41,680 nt of DNA, taken from NCBI GenBank assembly GCA_026391855.1, contig JAPLDE010000253.1:1-41680 (forward strand), given 5' to 3'. Every line of letters begins with the position of its first letter. Position 1 is the stretch's first letter. Shown here piece by piece: positions 34,899 through 41,680 of this stretch. Both the position numbers and the translations under genes were made by a program. The stretch is from Bacteroidota bacterium (GTDB taxonomy: Bacteria > Bacteroidota > Bacteroidia > Bacteroidales > CAIXZF01). Under the pieces are notes generated by a model that was given only the letters and a program-made list of their open reading frames with translations, did not search any database and was not told where the DNA came from.

Positions 34899-35339
34899 AT
34901 GTCTCCCTTCACCCTCCGCGTCTACGGCATCCATATCAACTCCTCCCGACAGCTCCTCCTCACCGACGAATACCGGCTGGAGACCTATATGACCAAATTT
35001 CCTGGCGGCGGAATGGAGCCCGGCGAAGGGCCAATCGATTGTCTCAGAAGAGAATGCAGGGAAGAACTGGGAATGGAAATTACCGTTCTGGATCATTTCT
35101 ATACTACTGACTTCTACCAGCCCACCCGTTTGCTGCCGAAACCCAAACAACTCATCAGTATTTATTATCGTATTGATATTCAGCCACCTTACAAATTTTC
35201 TTTGACAGGCAAAAAGTTTGATTTTCCCCCGATTGAAGGCCAGCAGACCTTTCGCTGGCTGTCTCTGGATCATCTTGATCCTGAGGAATTTACTTTTTCG
35301 ATCGACAGGGTAGTGGGCCAGATGCTTAAATCCGTTTAG
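34899..35339 (+). CDS. Nudix hydrolase
   Basis: 146 aa from ATG 34899; an open frame upstream to 34806 overlaps the antitoxin and lacks family character. The Nudix box G-x5-E-x7-REC-REELGM spans residues 37-59, with all metal-binding glutamates (E52, E55, E56) present. It hydrolyses a nucleoside diphosphate linked to another group; the substrate cannot be told from sequence. It stands alone, with a repeat-rich 238-nt gap downstream. Confidence 0.88.
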   Translation: MSPFTLRVYGIHINSSRQLLLTDEYRLETYMTKFPGGGMEPGEGPIDCLRRECREELGMEITVLDHFYTTDFYQPTRLLPKPKQLISIYYRIDIQPPYKFSLTGKKFDFPPIEGQQTFRWLSLDHLDPEEFTFSIDRVVGQMLKSV

Positions 35340-35508
35340 AAATTTTTATTCTGGGTTTCCTGATTTGAAGGATGTCAGTATTGTTTTATTAACTTTACCA
35401 TGAAATTCCCATGAGTTTGCACTCACCAACAGAGATGATAATAACCACATGGGTATTCCATTTGACCATTAAAATCATAATTATTATCAAATGAAGAAGT
35501 ATTTCGAT

Positions 35509-35573
35509 TCGACGACAATTGTCAAAAATTAATTGTCAATTGTCAATTATCAATTATCAATTATCAATTAGAA
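35509..35573. repeat. tandem CAATTG-type low-complexity repeat upstream of the OCD gene
   Basis: Repeats of tcaattgtcaattatcaatta ending 4 nt before the start codon of the next gene. TTGTCAATTGTCAA-type words are self-complementary and could fold into hairpins in the 5' leader. Confidence 0.75.
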
Positions 35574-35577
35574 TATT

Positions 35578-36555
35578 ATGCCGCTAATCCTCACCCGCGC
35601 CAATGTCATGTCGGTTTTAACCATGAAAGACTGCATGACCGTTGTTGAAAAAGCCTTCCTCGAACTGGTCAATGGTACGGCCGAACTTCCCTTGAGAACC
35701 GCGATCAAGCCTCCCGATGGCATATCCTTATACATGCCGGCTTATCTAAGGGAAAGCGGGGCACTGGCCTGTAAGATCGTAACGGTTTATAAGAACAACC
35801 CGTCTAAGTATAACATTCCCACCACTATAGGTACGGTCTTGTTACAGGATCCCGACAACGGAAAGGTGATCTGTATCATGGACGGGGGATACCTGACGGC
35901 TGTCCGCACCGGTGCCGTCAGCGGTATTGCCACCCAATATCTGGCAAGGAAAAGTCCTTCTATGACAGCCGGGATATTCGGGGCCGGGGTCCAGGCAAAA
36001 ATGCAGCTTTGGGCTATGGCTGAGGCAAGACCGCTGGTAAAAGCCATGGTTTATGACATTTATCCTGAATCTGCACTGAAGTTCAGTACCGAAATGGAAG
36101 CCAAGCTGGGCATTCAGGTTGAGGTTTCTTCTAACCCTGAAGCCCTTCTTGCCTGTGATATCCTCTGCCTTGCTACTTCTTCCGCCTCACCGCTGTTTGA
36201 TGGGAAGCTGGTAAAACCGGGGACTCATATTAACGGCATCGGCAGTCATACACCCAATGCCAGGGAAATGGACACAGCGTTAGTGAAACGATCGAAATTT
36301 GTGGGAGACTCCCGCCAGGCCTGTTTTGCAGAAGCCGGCGACATTATCATTCCCGTCAGTGAAGGGGCCATCACCGATCAGCACTATTATGCCGACCTGG
36401 GGGAAATTATCAAAGGAATCAAAGCAGCCAGGGTAGGGGCGGAGGAGATCACCATCTTCAAATCCAACGGATTGGCTATCCAGGACGTAGCCACAGCCAA
36501 ACTGGTATATGAAAAAGCCCTCGCCGCCGGCATCGGCCAGACAATCGAAATTTAA
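35578..36555 (+). CDS. ornithine cyclodeaminase / mu-crystallin family dehydrogenase
   Basis: 325 aa. The N-terminal catalytic part contains the lysine in ALACKIVTVYKNNP (K66) and MDGGYLTAVRTGAVSG (101-116). The Rossmann motif GIFGAGVQA (132-140) binds NAD(P)H, and DILCLATSSASPLFDG and HINGIGSHTPNAREMD follow. Family members include ornithine cyclodeaminase, archaeal-type alanine dehydrogenase and ketimine reductases; the substrate cannot be chosen here. CAATTG-type repeats flank the gene on both sides (to 35573 and from 36553), which is unusual and may mark an inserted unit. Confidence 0.88.
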   Translation: MPLILTRANVMSVLTMKDCMTVVEKAFLELVNGTAELPLRTAIKPPDGISLYMPAYLRESGALACKIVTVYKNNPSKYNIPTTIGTVLLQDPDNGKVICIMDGGYLTAVRTGAVSGIATQYLARKSPSMTAGIFGAGVQAKMQLWAMAEARPLVKAMVYDIYPESALKFSTEMEAKLGIQVEVSSNPEALLACDILCLATSSASPLFDGKLVKPGTHINGIGSHTPNAREMDTALVKRSKFVGDSRQACFAEAGDIIIPVSEGAITDQHYYADLGEIIKGIKAARVGAEEITIFKSNGLAIQDVATAKLVYEKALAAGIGQTIEI

Positions 36556-36580
36556 TTGTCAATTATCAATTGTCAATTGA
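36553..36580. repeat. CAATTG-type repeat after the OCD gene
   Basis: aattgtcaattatcaattgtcaattga overlaps the OCD stop and ends before the convergent acylphosphatase. It is self-complementary (TTGTCAATTA/CAATTGTCAA type) and may act as a bidirectional terminator. Confidence 0.65.
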
Positions 36581-36581
36581 A

Positions 36582-36854
36582 TCAGTGTCTGATAACAAAT
36601 TCGTGGTATCCGGCCAACGGTCCCTTCTTGATATCAACCTTCTGAATAACAGCGTTTTTTGGGCCTTCATGGCACCATTTTATAAAATGGCGTAAGTTGT
36701 CTTCGTCTCCTTCGGCTTCTATATAAACCGTTCCGTCGCTTTCATTTCGAATAAATCCCCTCAGATTGGATCGTATCGCTTCCAGATTGGCATGAAACCT
36801 GAATCCTATCTTCTGAACCTGACCTGTGACTATGATGGTATAGTGTGATGTCAT
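36582..36854 (-). CDS. acyP: acylphosphatase
   Basis: 90 aa. It hydrolyses acyl phosphates to carboxylate and phosphate. GQVQKIGFRFHAN carries the phosphate-binding Arg19, and GFIRNESDGTVYIEAEGDED carries the catalytic Asn37. The usual VQGVGFR has become VQKIGFR, a modest change of the loop. The C-terminus YHEFVIRH fits the family edge strand. Convergent with the OCD gene. Confidence 0.92.
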   Translation of the reverse strand: MTSHYTIIVTGQVQKIGFRFHANLEAIRSNLRGFIRNESDGTVYIEAEGDEDNLRHFIKWCHEGPKNAVIQKVDIKKGPLAGYHEFVIRH

Positions 36855-36942
36855 GCTGAGTTCATTTAAAAATTTGCCAGACGGAATATGTTATAATACA
36901 ATGATAAACAACTCATCAACCCATTTGTTTAACCCAAAGTAC

Positions 36943-36978
36943 CCATAACCTCCATAACCTCCATAACCTCCATAACCT
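36943..36978. repeat. four perfect 9-nt tandem repeats (CCATAACCT)
   Basis: Four identical units abut the stop codon end of the E1 gene. The 9-nt period and style match the CCATCACCT array at 8404-8457. Confidence 0.8.
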
Positions 36979-36979
36979 T

Positions 36980-39406
36980 TTAAAAGATCTTCGGATACCC
37001 CAACGGATTCACCTCATGCATCAGGTTATACACCGTTTCAAAAACATCCTCCGCGTTGGGGTTGGAAAAATAATCCCCGTCAGTAGTATAGGCAGGCCGA
37101 TGCTCCCTGGCGGTGATGGTTTTCGGCTCGGCATCCAGTTGAAAATAGCCTTTCTGCTCCTCCAACACCTTCTGCATCATATACGCAGTGGCGCCTCCGG
37201 GAACATCTTCATCAAAAAATACGATCTTGTTAGTCTTTTTCAGGGATTCAACAATAGAATGATTGATATCAAAGGGTAACAGAGTTTGCACATCGATCAG
37301 TTCAACGGAAATGCCGAAGTCATTCAGCTGGTTCACAGCATCAGCAGCAATCCTGACGCAGGAGCCATAGGTTATCAGCGTCACATCTGTCCCTTTCGTT
37401 ATCACTTCGGGCATTCCAAGCGGAACACGGTAATGTCCGGGGTTTGACGGTCTCTTCTCCCTGAGCCTGTAACCATTCAAAGGTTCAATGATCAGCCCGG
37501 GCTCGTCGGAAGCCAGTAAGGTGTTATAAAACCCTGCTGCCAGGGTCATATTTCTTGGAACACATACATACATACCCCGTAAGGAATTGATAACCATGCT
37601 CAACGGCGATCCTGAATGCCAGATCCCTTCCAGCCGGTGACCACGGGTACTGATGATCAGCGGCGCCTTTTGTCCTCCCTTTGTCCTGTATTGCAAGGTC
37701 GAAAGATCATCACTCAGCACCTGTAATCCATATAAGAGATAATCGAAGTACTGTATCTCGGCTATTGGGCGTAATCCCCTCATTGCCAAGCCAATAGCTT
37801 GCCCGATAATAGTTGCTTCCCGTATCCCGGTGTCAAAGATGCGGACTTCTCCATGCTTTGACTGTAAGCCTTCCAAGGTTTGGTTTACTCCGCCGATCTT
37901 ACCCACATCCTCGCCAAAAACCAGCGTCAGCGGGTTATTTGATAAGATTGCGTCAAAATTCTCCTTTAAGATTTCCCTTCCGGGGATCTGTGCAGAAGAT
38001 GCCTCATATTCCGGTTTCACCTCCTCAACCTCCATGGCTGAATTAGCCGACTGACTGTAAAGATGTGAGCTATATCTTTCATGCCCTTCCTCCATTTCCT
38101 TGTTTAACCAGTTTGTTACATTGATTTTCAATGAGTTGGCCGGATTTGAACAGGAATTGCAGATGAGTCGGAGGATGCGGCTGGCACTTGAGGCAATATC
38201 CTTGCGGATGGGCTCTGATAGTCGGTTGAGGTCTTCCTTTATCAGGTCGATCTTGCTGGTCTTGGCACAATTACAAGTGGATATATCAACGAGATTGATG
38301 AATTCGTCCCTTTTATTCTTTAGGGGGTCTATATAATTGTTCCAGGCCTGAGTACGGGCTTGTTTTGCCGTTTCAATCGACTCATTATCAATGATTTCCA
38401 GCTCTTCCGTGGTGGCCAGTTTTGCTGAAATGATCCAATTCTTCATCTGTCTGAGGCAGTCAAATTCCTTTTCCCATTCCAGCCTTTCAGGTGATTTGTA
38501 TCTTTCATGACTGCCGGAAGTTGAGTGTCCCTGTGGCTGCGTTAGTTCTGTAATATGAAAGATCACCGGGACATGGTTTTTCCGGCAGTACGCAATACCT
38601 TCCTCATAAACATCGCATAAAGCAGTGTAATCCCAGCCTTTAGACTTGAACATACGAAATCCGGGACCGTCTTCATTTTCTTCAAAACCCTGGAGAATAA
38701 GGGAGATATTTTTCTTAGTGGTCTGGTAATCAATAGGTACCGATATTCCATAACCATCGTCCCAGATGGAAACAGCCATGGGAACCTGTAATACGCCGGC
38801 CGCATTGATGGTTTCCCAGAAGATGCCTTCGGAAGTTGAGGAATCGCCTATCGTACCAAAGGCAACTTCATCACCATTGTTGGAAAAACCTGTAAACGAT
38901 TGGAGATCCGGGTTTTCACGGAATATTTTTGAAGCCAGCGCCAGACCAAGCAGGCGGGGCATCTGACCGGCAGTGGGAGAGATGTCGGCGGAGGAATTTT
39001 TCTGTGAGACAAGATCCTTCCATTTCCCGGTTTCGTCGAGACTTCGTGTGGCAAAATGGTTGTTCATCAATCGACCTCCGTTACCGGGGTTATCAGTCAA
39101 ATCGGTGTCTCCGTATAGCTGGGCAAAAAATTCTTCAAGCGTAAACAAACCTGCGGCCATCATAAAGGTCTGGTCCCGGTAATATCCTGAACGCCAGTCC
39201 CCTTCCCTGAATACCCTGGCCATTGCAAGTTGTGGTACCTCTTTGCCGTCACCGAAGATCCCGAACTTTGCTTTACCCGTCAACACTTCCTTACGGCCAA
39301 GTAGACTAAGCTGCCTGGATTCTTGCCCTGTCCTGTAGTCCCTCAACACTTCATCCCTGGTCAGTTTTCTTCCTCCCGGGGTAATAAAACTTTTGTTAAC
39401 CTTCAT
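36980..39406 (-). CDS. branched-chain 2-oxoacid dehydrogenase E1, fused alpha and beta subunits
   Basis: 808 aa. The N-terminal half is an E1-alpha TPP-dependent dehydrogenase: SGYYRDQTFMMAAGL, the TPP/Mg motif GDSSTSEGIFWETINAAG from residue 187, with DDGYGIS (216-222), and the phosphorylation-loop-like GHSTSGSHERYKSPE. After a helical linker (about 330-465), the E1-beta half starts near 475: VFGEDVGKIGGV, FDTGIREATIIGQAIGLAMRG, PLIISTRG, and the C-terminal transketolase domain with TLITYGSCVRIA and FFDEDVPGGATAYM. Single-chain alpha-beta E1 is known in Bacteroidota. It decarboxylates branched-chain 2-oxoacids and passes acyl groups to E2; no E2 or E3 gene lies nearby. Confidence 0.88.
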   Translation of the reverse strand: MKVNKSFITPGGRKLTRDEVLRDYRTGQESRQLSLLGRKEVLTGKAKFGIFGDGKEVPQLAMARVFREGDWRSGYYRDQTFMMAAGLFTLEEFFAQLYGDTDLTDNPGNGGRLMNNHFATRSLDETGKWKDLVSQKNSSADISPTAGQMPRLLGLALASKIFRENPDLQSFTGFSNNGDEVAFGTIGDSSTSEGIFWETINAAGVLQVPMAVSIWDDGYGISVPIDYQTTKKNISLILQGFEENEDGPGFRMFKSKGWDYTALCDVYEEGIAYCRKNHVPVIFHITELTQPQGHSTSGSHERYKSPERLEWEKEFDCLRQMKNWIISAKLATTEELEIIDNESIETAKQARTQAWNNYIDPLKNKRDEFINLVDISTCNCAKTSKIDLIKEDLNRLSEPIRKDIASSASRILRLICNSCSNPANSLKINVTNWLNKEMEEGHERYSSHLYSQSANSAMEVEEVKPEYEASSAQIPGREILKENFDAILSNNPLTLVFGEDVGKIGGVNQTLEGLQSKHGEVRIFDTGIREATIIGQAIGLAMRGLRPIAEIQYFDYLLYGLQVLSDDLSTLQYRTKGGQKAPLIISTRGHRLEGIWHSGSPLSMVINSLRGMYVCVPRNMTLAAGFYNTLLASDEPGLIIEPLNGYRLREKRPSNPGHYRVPLGMPEVITKGTDVTLITYGSCVRIAADAVNQLNDFGISVELIDVQTLLPFDINHSIVESLKKTNKIVFFDEDVPGGATAYMMQKVLEEQKGYFQLDAEPKTITAREHRPAYTTDGDYFSNPNAEDVFETVYNLMHEVNPLGYPKIF

Positions 39407-39427
39407 AGATTATTCAACTCTATCTTT

Positions 39428-39435
39428 CAAAGGTA
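39428..39435 (-). promoter_or_regulatory. -7 promoter element of the E1 gene
   Basis: On the minus strand TACCTTTG is identical to the -7 element of rpsL, 21 nt before the start codon. No -33 TTTG lies at the expected distance (a TTTTG is 14 nt away). Confidence 0.5.
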
Positions 39436-39517
39436 AACAACTTTGTGGTCAAAAGGTTATAGGGGCTAAGGTACTATCCGGATAGTAATTTTTTCTTTAA
39501 TGAGAGGTCTTAATCCC

Positions 39518-39756
39518 GGATGACATCTCAGGTGAGTTATTTGGATGACATCTCAAGCGGGGTATTTGGATGACATCTCAGACGAGTTATTTAGATGACA
39601 TCCCAAACGAAGTATTTGGATGACATCTCAAGCGGGGTTTTTGGATGACATCCCAATAGGGGTTTTTAGATGACATCTCAAACGGGTTATTTAGATGACA
39701 TCCCAAACGGGGCTTTTAGATGACATCCCAAACTGGGTATTTGGATGACATCCCAT
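39518..39756. repeat. 25-nt tandem array, ten copies, with invariant palindromic core
   Basis: Nine full 25-nt units plus a partial tenth, starting at 39518, 39543 and so on to 39743, with no indels. All ten contain GATGACATCYCA, whose GATG-A-CATC is a perfect palindrome around one base; the preceding base is A or G. About eight following bases vary (AGCGGGGT, AACGAAGT, ATAGGGGT and others), then TTT. The array lies about 110 nt upstream of the E1 gene and downstream of the PspC gene, both on the minus strand. It does not code: 25 is not a multiple of three. The rest of this 417-nt gap shows nothing else besides the E1 promoter. Confidence 0.92.
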
Positions 39757-39823
39757 GTATAAGTGTATTTACAATGAAAGGGGCGAACATCAGCCCGCCC
39801 CTTTCACTACAAGAAAATGAACT

Positions 39824-41440
39824 TTATAGTTTGACGTTGGTGCTGTCGGCACCGTATGTCCTGGAGGGATTGATCTCCTTTAACCCGTTTTCCGTCATTA
39901 TCCACTTCTTTCCCCACAGGTCCGGAGAAGTATATTGATCATTATGTTCAAAGAAAATCCTTGTGGAAGGCTTCATCTTCAGGGTTTTATTGGCTGGGAC
40001 TTTCAGGACCAGCTTCACCTCCTGCCCCCTGATCTTATCATTCAATGGCATATTATAATACGGACTTAACTGCAATGAACTATCCGTTTCATAAAACATG
40101 TAACTGATATTCCTTGCTCTTGCCCTTGCTTTTTCATAATTCTCACCCTTGGCAATTGTAAATACCGCGAGGCTGAAGCTGTCATTATCCGACTTTACTA
40201 CCTCAAGGAAAGGGATGCCAAAGAAAAACGTGGTATCACCCCTGGAAACCAGGTTCCAGTTCCCGATCATGAAGTGATCCTCCATGTCTGAAACATCAGG
40301 ATACCCAGTTTCGTTCCGGGTATCCACCACCAGAATATTACCTTTAGGTTGTTTCAGTGTAGTAATGGATTGATTGACAAATTTTTGTGAGAAACTCTTA
40401 AAGACCTGCAGCCCGACAATACTGCAGATGACTAGCCCGGCCAGCAACAGTGAAAAAGCAGGAATTCCAATGAAACGGGAACGTGATTTGAATTTAAAGA
40501 TAAGACGTATCCCCATGTAAATCAACATAATAAGGGGAATTCCAATCACCAGTATCAATCCGACTATCGCCAGGGATTGTTCACGGGAATCCAAAAATAA
40601 CCGCATTATAGCCGGAACCGAGAAGGTGGATATGCCGAATGATGAGATGTATATTTCGTGGCCGCTGTCGATAAAGGAGATCAGGAACCCGATAAGTAAA
40701 AACACACCGATGGTTATAAAAAGCAAGCCGAAAAAGACCACTATGATCTTGAATATCATAGAGATAACCTGTATAAAAACCTGTAATAGTTTTTCGAAGA
40801 CATTGTTTCCACGGCTTCGGTTCTTATGGTAAACACCCCTGGCTTCATCTTTTATATCACTGAACTTCTCCTTAATACCCTCGAACTCTTCCTTAATGGA
40901 TTTCTCGATGTTTGAAACCGTCACCTTTTCACCCCTCATTTCCAGCTTTTCTGCCGTGGTCCGGGCTTCCGGGACCAGCACCCACAACAGGATATAGGCG
41001 ATGATCCCGGCTCCGAAACCTAACAGGGTAACAGCCACAAAAGTCAGCCGTATCCAGAGCGGGTCAACATGGAAGTAAGCACCCAGGCCGCTGCATACCC
41101 CGCCGATAATCTTGTTGTCACCGTCCCTGTATATTCGCTTGGGCCTGTCGTGGTGTCTCCCTGAAGGCTGAGACGCATCATCTCCCCAGTCTGATGGCTG
41201 ACCCATCACACTGATCACATGTTCAACATCCTCTATGACAACGACTTGCTTCTCATCGGTAAGCCTCAACTGAATCATTTCTGCGATCCTGCTTTCGATA
41301 TCGGAGAGAATTTCTTCCCGGCCTTCCATATGAGTAAAATGACGTTTCAGCGTATCAAGGTATGACGAAAGCTTTTCATAGGCATCTTCATCCATGTGGA
41401 AGATGACCCCGGCAATGTTCACATTAAAGTTCTTTTTCAT
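39824..41440 (-). CDS. PspC-domain multi-pass membrane protein
   Basis: 538 aa. Residues 1-85 are a cytoplasmic helical segment (MKKNFNVNIAGVIFHMDEDAYEKL, then a DIESRIAEM helix) common in Bacteroidota PspC proteins. Residues about 105-165 are the PspC domain: KIIGGVCSGLGAYFHVDPLWIRLTF followed by a membrane helix. Further membrane helices lie at about 215-265, 290-315 and 330-350. The C-terminal 180 residues are a predicted soluble beta-rich domain. PspC proteins sense or counter envelope stress; the target here is unknown. Its start overlaps the upstream PadR regulator by 17 nt, the usual PadR-PspC pairing. Confidence 0.85.
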   Translation of the reverse strand: MKKNFNVNIAGVIFHMDEDAYEKLSSYLDTLKRHFTHMEGREEILSDIESRIAEMIQLRLTDEKQVVVIEDVEHVISVMGQPSDWGDDASQPSGRHHDRPKRIYRDGDNKIIGGVCSGLGAYFHVDPLWIRLTFVAVTLLGFGAGIIAYILLWVLVPEARTTAEKLEMRGEKVTVSNIEKSIKEEFEGIKEKFSDIKDEARGVYHKNRSRGNNVFEKLLQVFIQVISMIFKIIVVFFGLLFITIGVFLLIGFLISFIDSGHEIYISSFGISTFSVPAIMRLFLDSREQSLAIVGLILVIGIPLIMLIYMGIRLIFKFKSRSRFIGIPAFSLLLAGLVICSIVGLQVFKSFSQKFVNQSITTLKQPKGNILVVDTRNETGYPDVSDMEDHFMIGNWNLVSRGDTTFFFGIPFLEVVKSDNDSFSLAVFTIAKGENYEKARARARNISYMFYETDSSLQLSPYYNMPLNDKIRGQEVKLVLKVPANKTLKMKPSTRIFFEHNDQYTSPDLWGKKWIMTENGLKEINPSRTYGADSTNVKL

Positions 41441-41680
41441 TTGCTATTATATTATGGTGTGTTTGAGGGTTAACGATCATATCGACTGATTCAACGAGTT
41501 CGTTCCAGGTTTTCACCAGTTCATCAAGGTAGGAGCTCCCCAGGGGGGTTAATTGGTAATACTTTCGAGGTGGGCCCGAACGCGATTCTTCCCATCGGTA
41601 GGTGAGAAGACCATCGTTCTTTAACCGGGTCAGCAAGGGATACAATGTCCCTTCAACCACGATCAGCCGGGATTCTTTCA
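41424..41680 (-). CDS. PadR-family transcriptional regulator (5' end beyond window)
   Basis: The frame is open to the window edge, so the gene is partial: about 85 C-terminal residues are visible. VEGTLYPLLTRLKNDGLLTYRWEES and GPPRKYYQLTPLG are the winged-helix hallmarks of PadR; the N-terminal helices lie outside. It overlaps the PspC gene by 17 nt and probably represses this two-gene operon. A GTG at 41660 lies inside the conserved wing-helix motif, so it is not the real start. Confidence 0.9.
   Translation of the reverse strand, partial: KESRLIVVEGTLYPLLTRLKNDGLLTYRWEESRSGPPRKYYQLTPLGSSYLDELVKTWNELVESVDMIVNPQTHHNIIANEKEL

Noticed and set aside
39518..39756. CRISPR array
   Set aside because: The period is only 25 nt, the intervening bases are short and related to each other, and no cas genes are present.

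Overview
The window looks like a chromosomal segment of a Bacteroidota bacterium, probably Bacteroidales/Marinilabiliales-like and possibly assembled from an environmental sample. The evidence is: promoters with the phylum's TAnnTTTG -7 element; almost no Shine-Dalgarno sequences; a type IX secretion sorting domain and SprB-type repeats; the order rpsL-rpsG-fusA-rpsJ without tuf; an 11-kb-plus S10-spc-alpha run with map, infA and rpmJ inside it; long low-complexity tails on S3 and L17; and many interspersed hairpin repeats in the gaps.

Left part (1-3749): a complete diversity-generating retroelement (DGR). A secreted protein with a formylglycine-generating-enzyme-type (C-type lectin) fold ends in a variable repeat (VR, 1730-1871). 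It is followed by a perfect hairpin, a reverse transcriptase with the DGR-type IGNLTSQ and YMDD motifs, an overlapping Avd-like accessory gene, and a 142-nt template repeat (TR, 3608-3749). TR and VR differ at 21 positions. Nineteen of these are at template adenines, and the other two bracket the altered tract. In the standard DGR model the TR transcript is copied by RT plus Avd with errors at A and the cDNA replaces the VR, giving new binding surfaces on the lectin-like protein. A perfect 79-bp inverted repeat lies upstream.

3750-8843: hairpin repeats, an AlbA/Schlafen-type putative ATP-binding regulator, a large T9SS-secreted multidomain protein, then a repeat-rich gap that ends in a candidate small RNA with its own promoter and terminator.

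8844-26943: the str-S10-spc-alpha ribosomal superoperon (rpsL to rplQ), which also carries fusA, secY, map, infA, rpmJ and rpoA. Two of its essential genes, rplB (L2) and rplQ (L17), are broken by what look like short internal deletions with loss of frame. Enolase follows after a terminator.

28448-36855: secreted TapB/DUF3108-like protein, TlpA-like thioredoxin, convergent FKBP isomerase and PolB-type exonuclease, a lipoprotein, MnmD-like tRNA methyltransferase, a decayed toxin with an intact HigA-type antitoxin, a Nudix hydrolase, an ornithine cyclodeaminase-family enzyme bracketed by CAATTG-rich repeats, and acylphosphatase.

36980-41680 (minus strand): fused alpha-beta E1 of a branched-chain 2-oxoacid dehydrogenase, a ten-copy 25-nt tandem array, and a PadR regulator (cut by the window end) overlapping a PspC-domain membrane protein.
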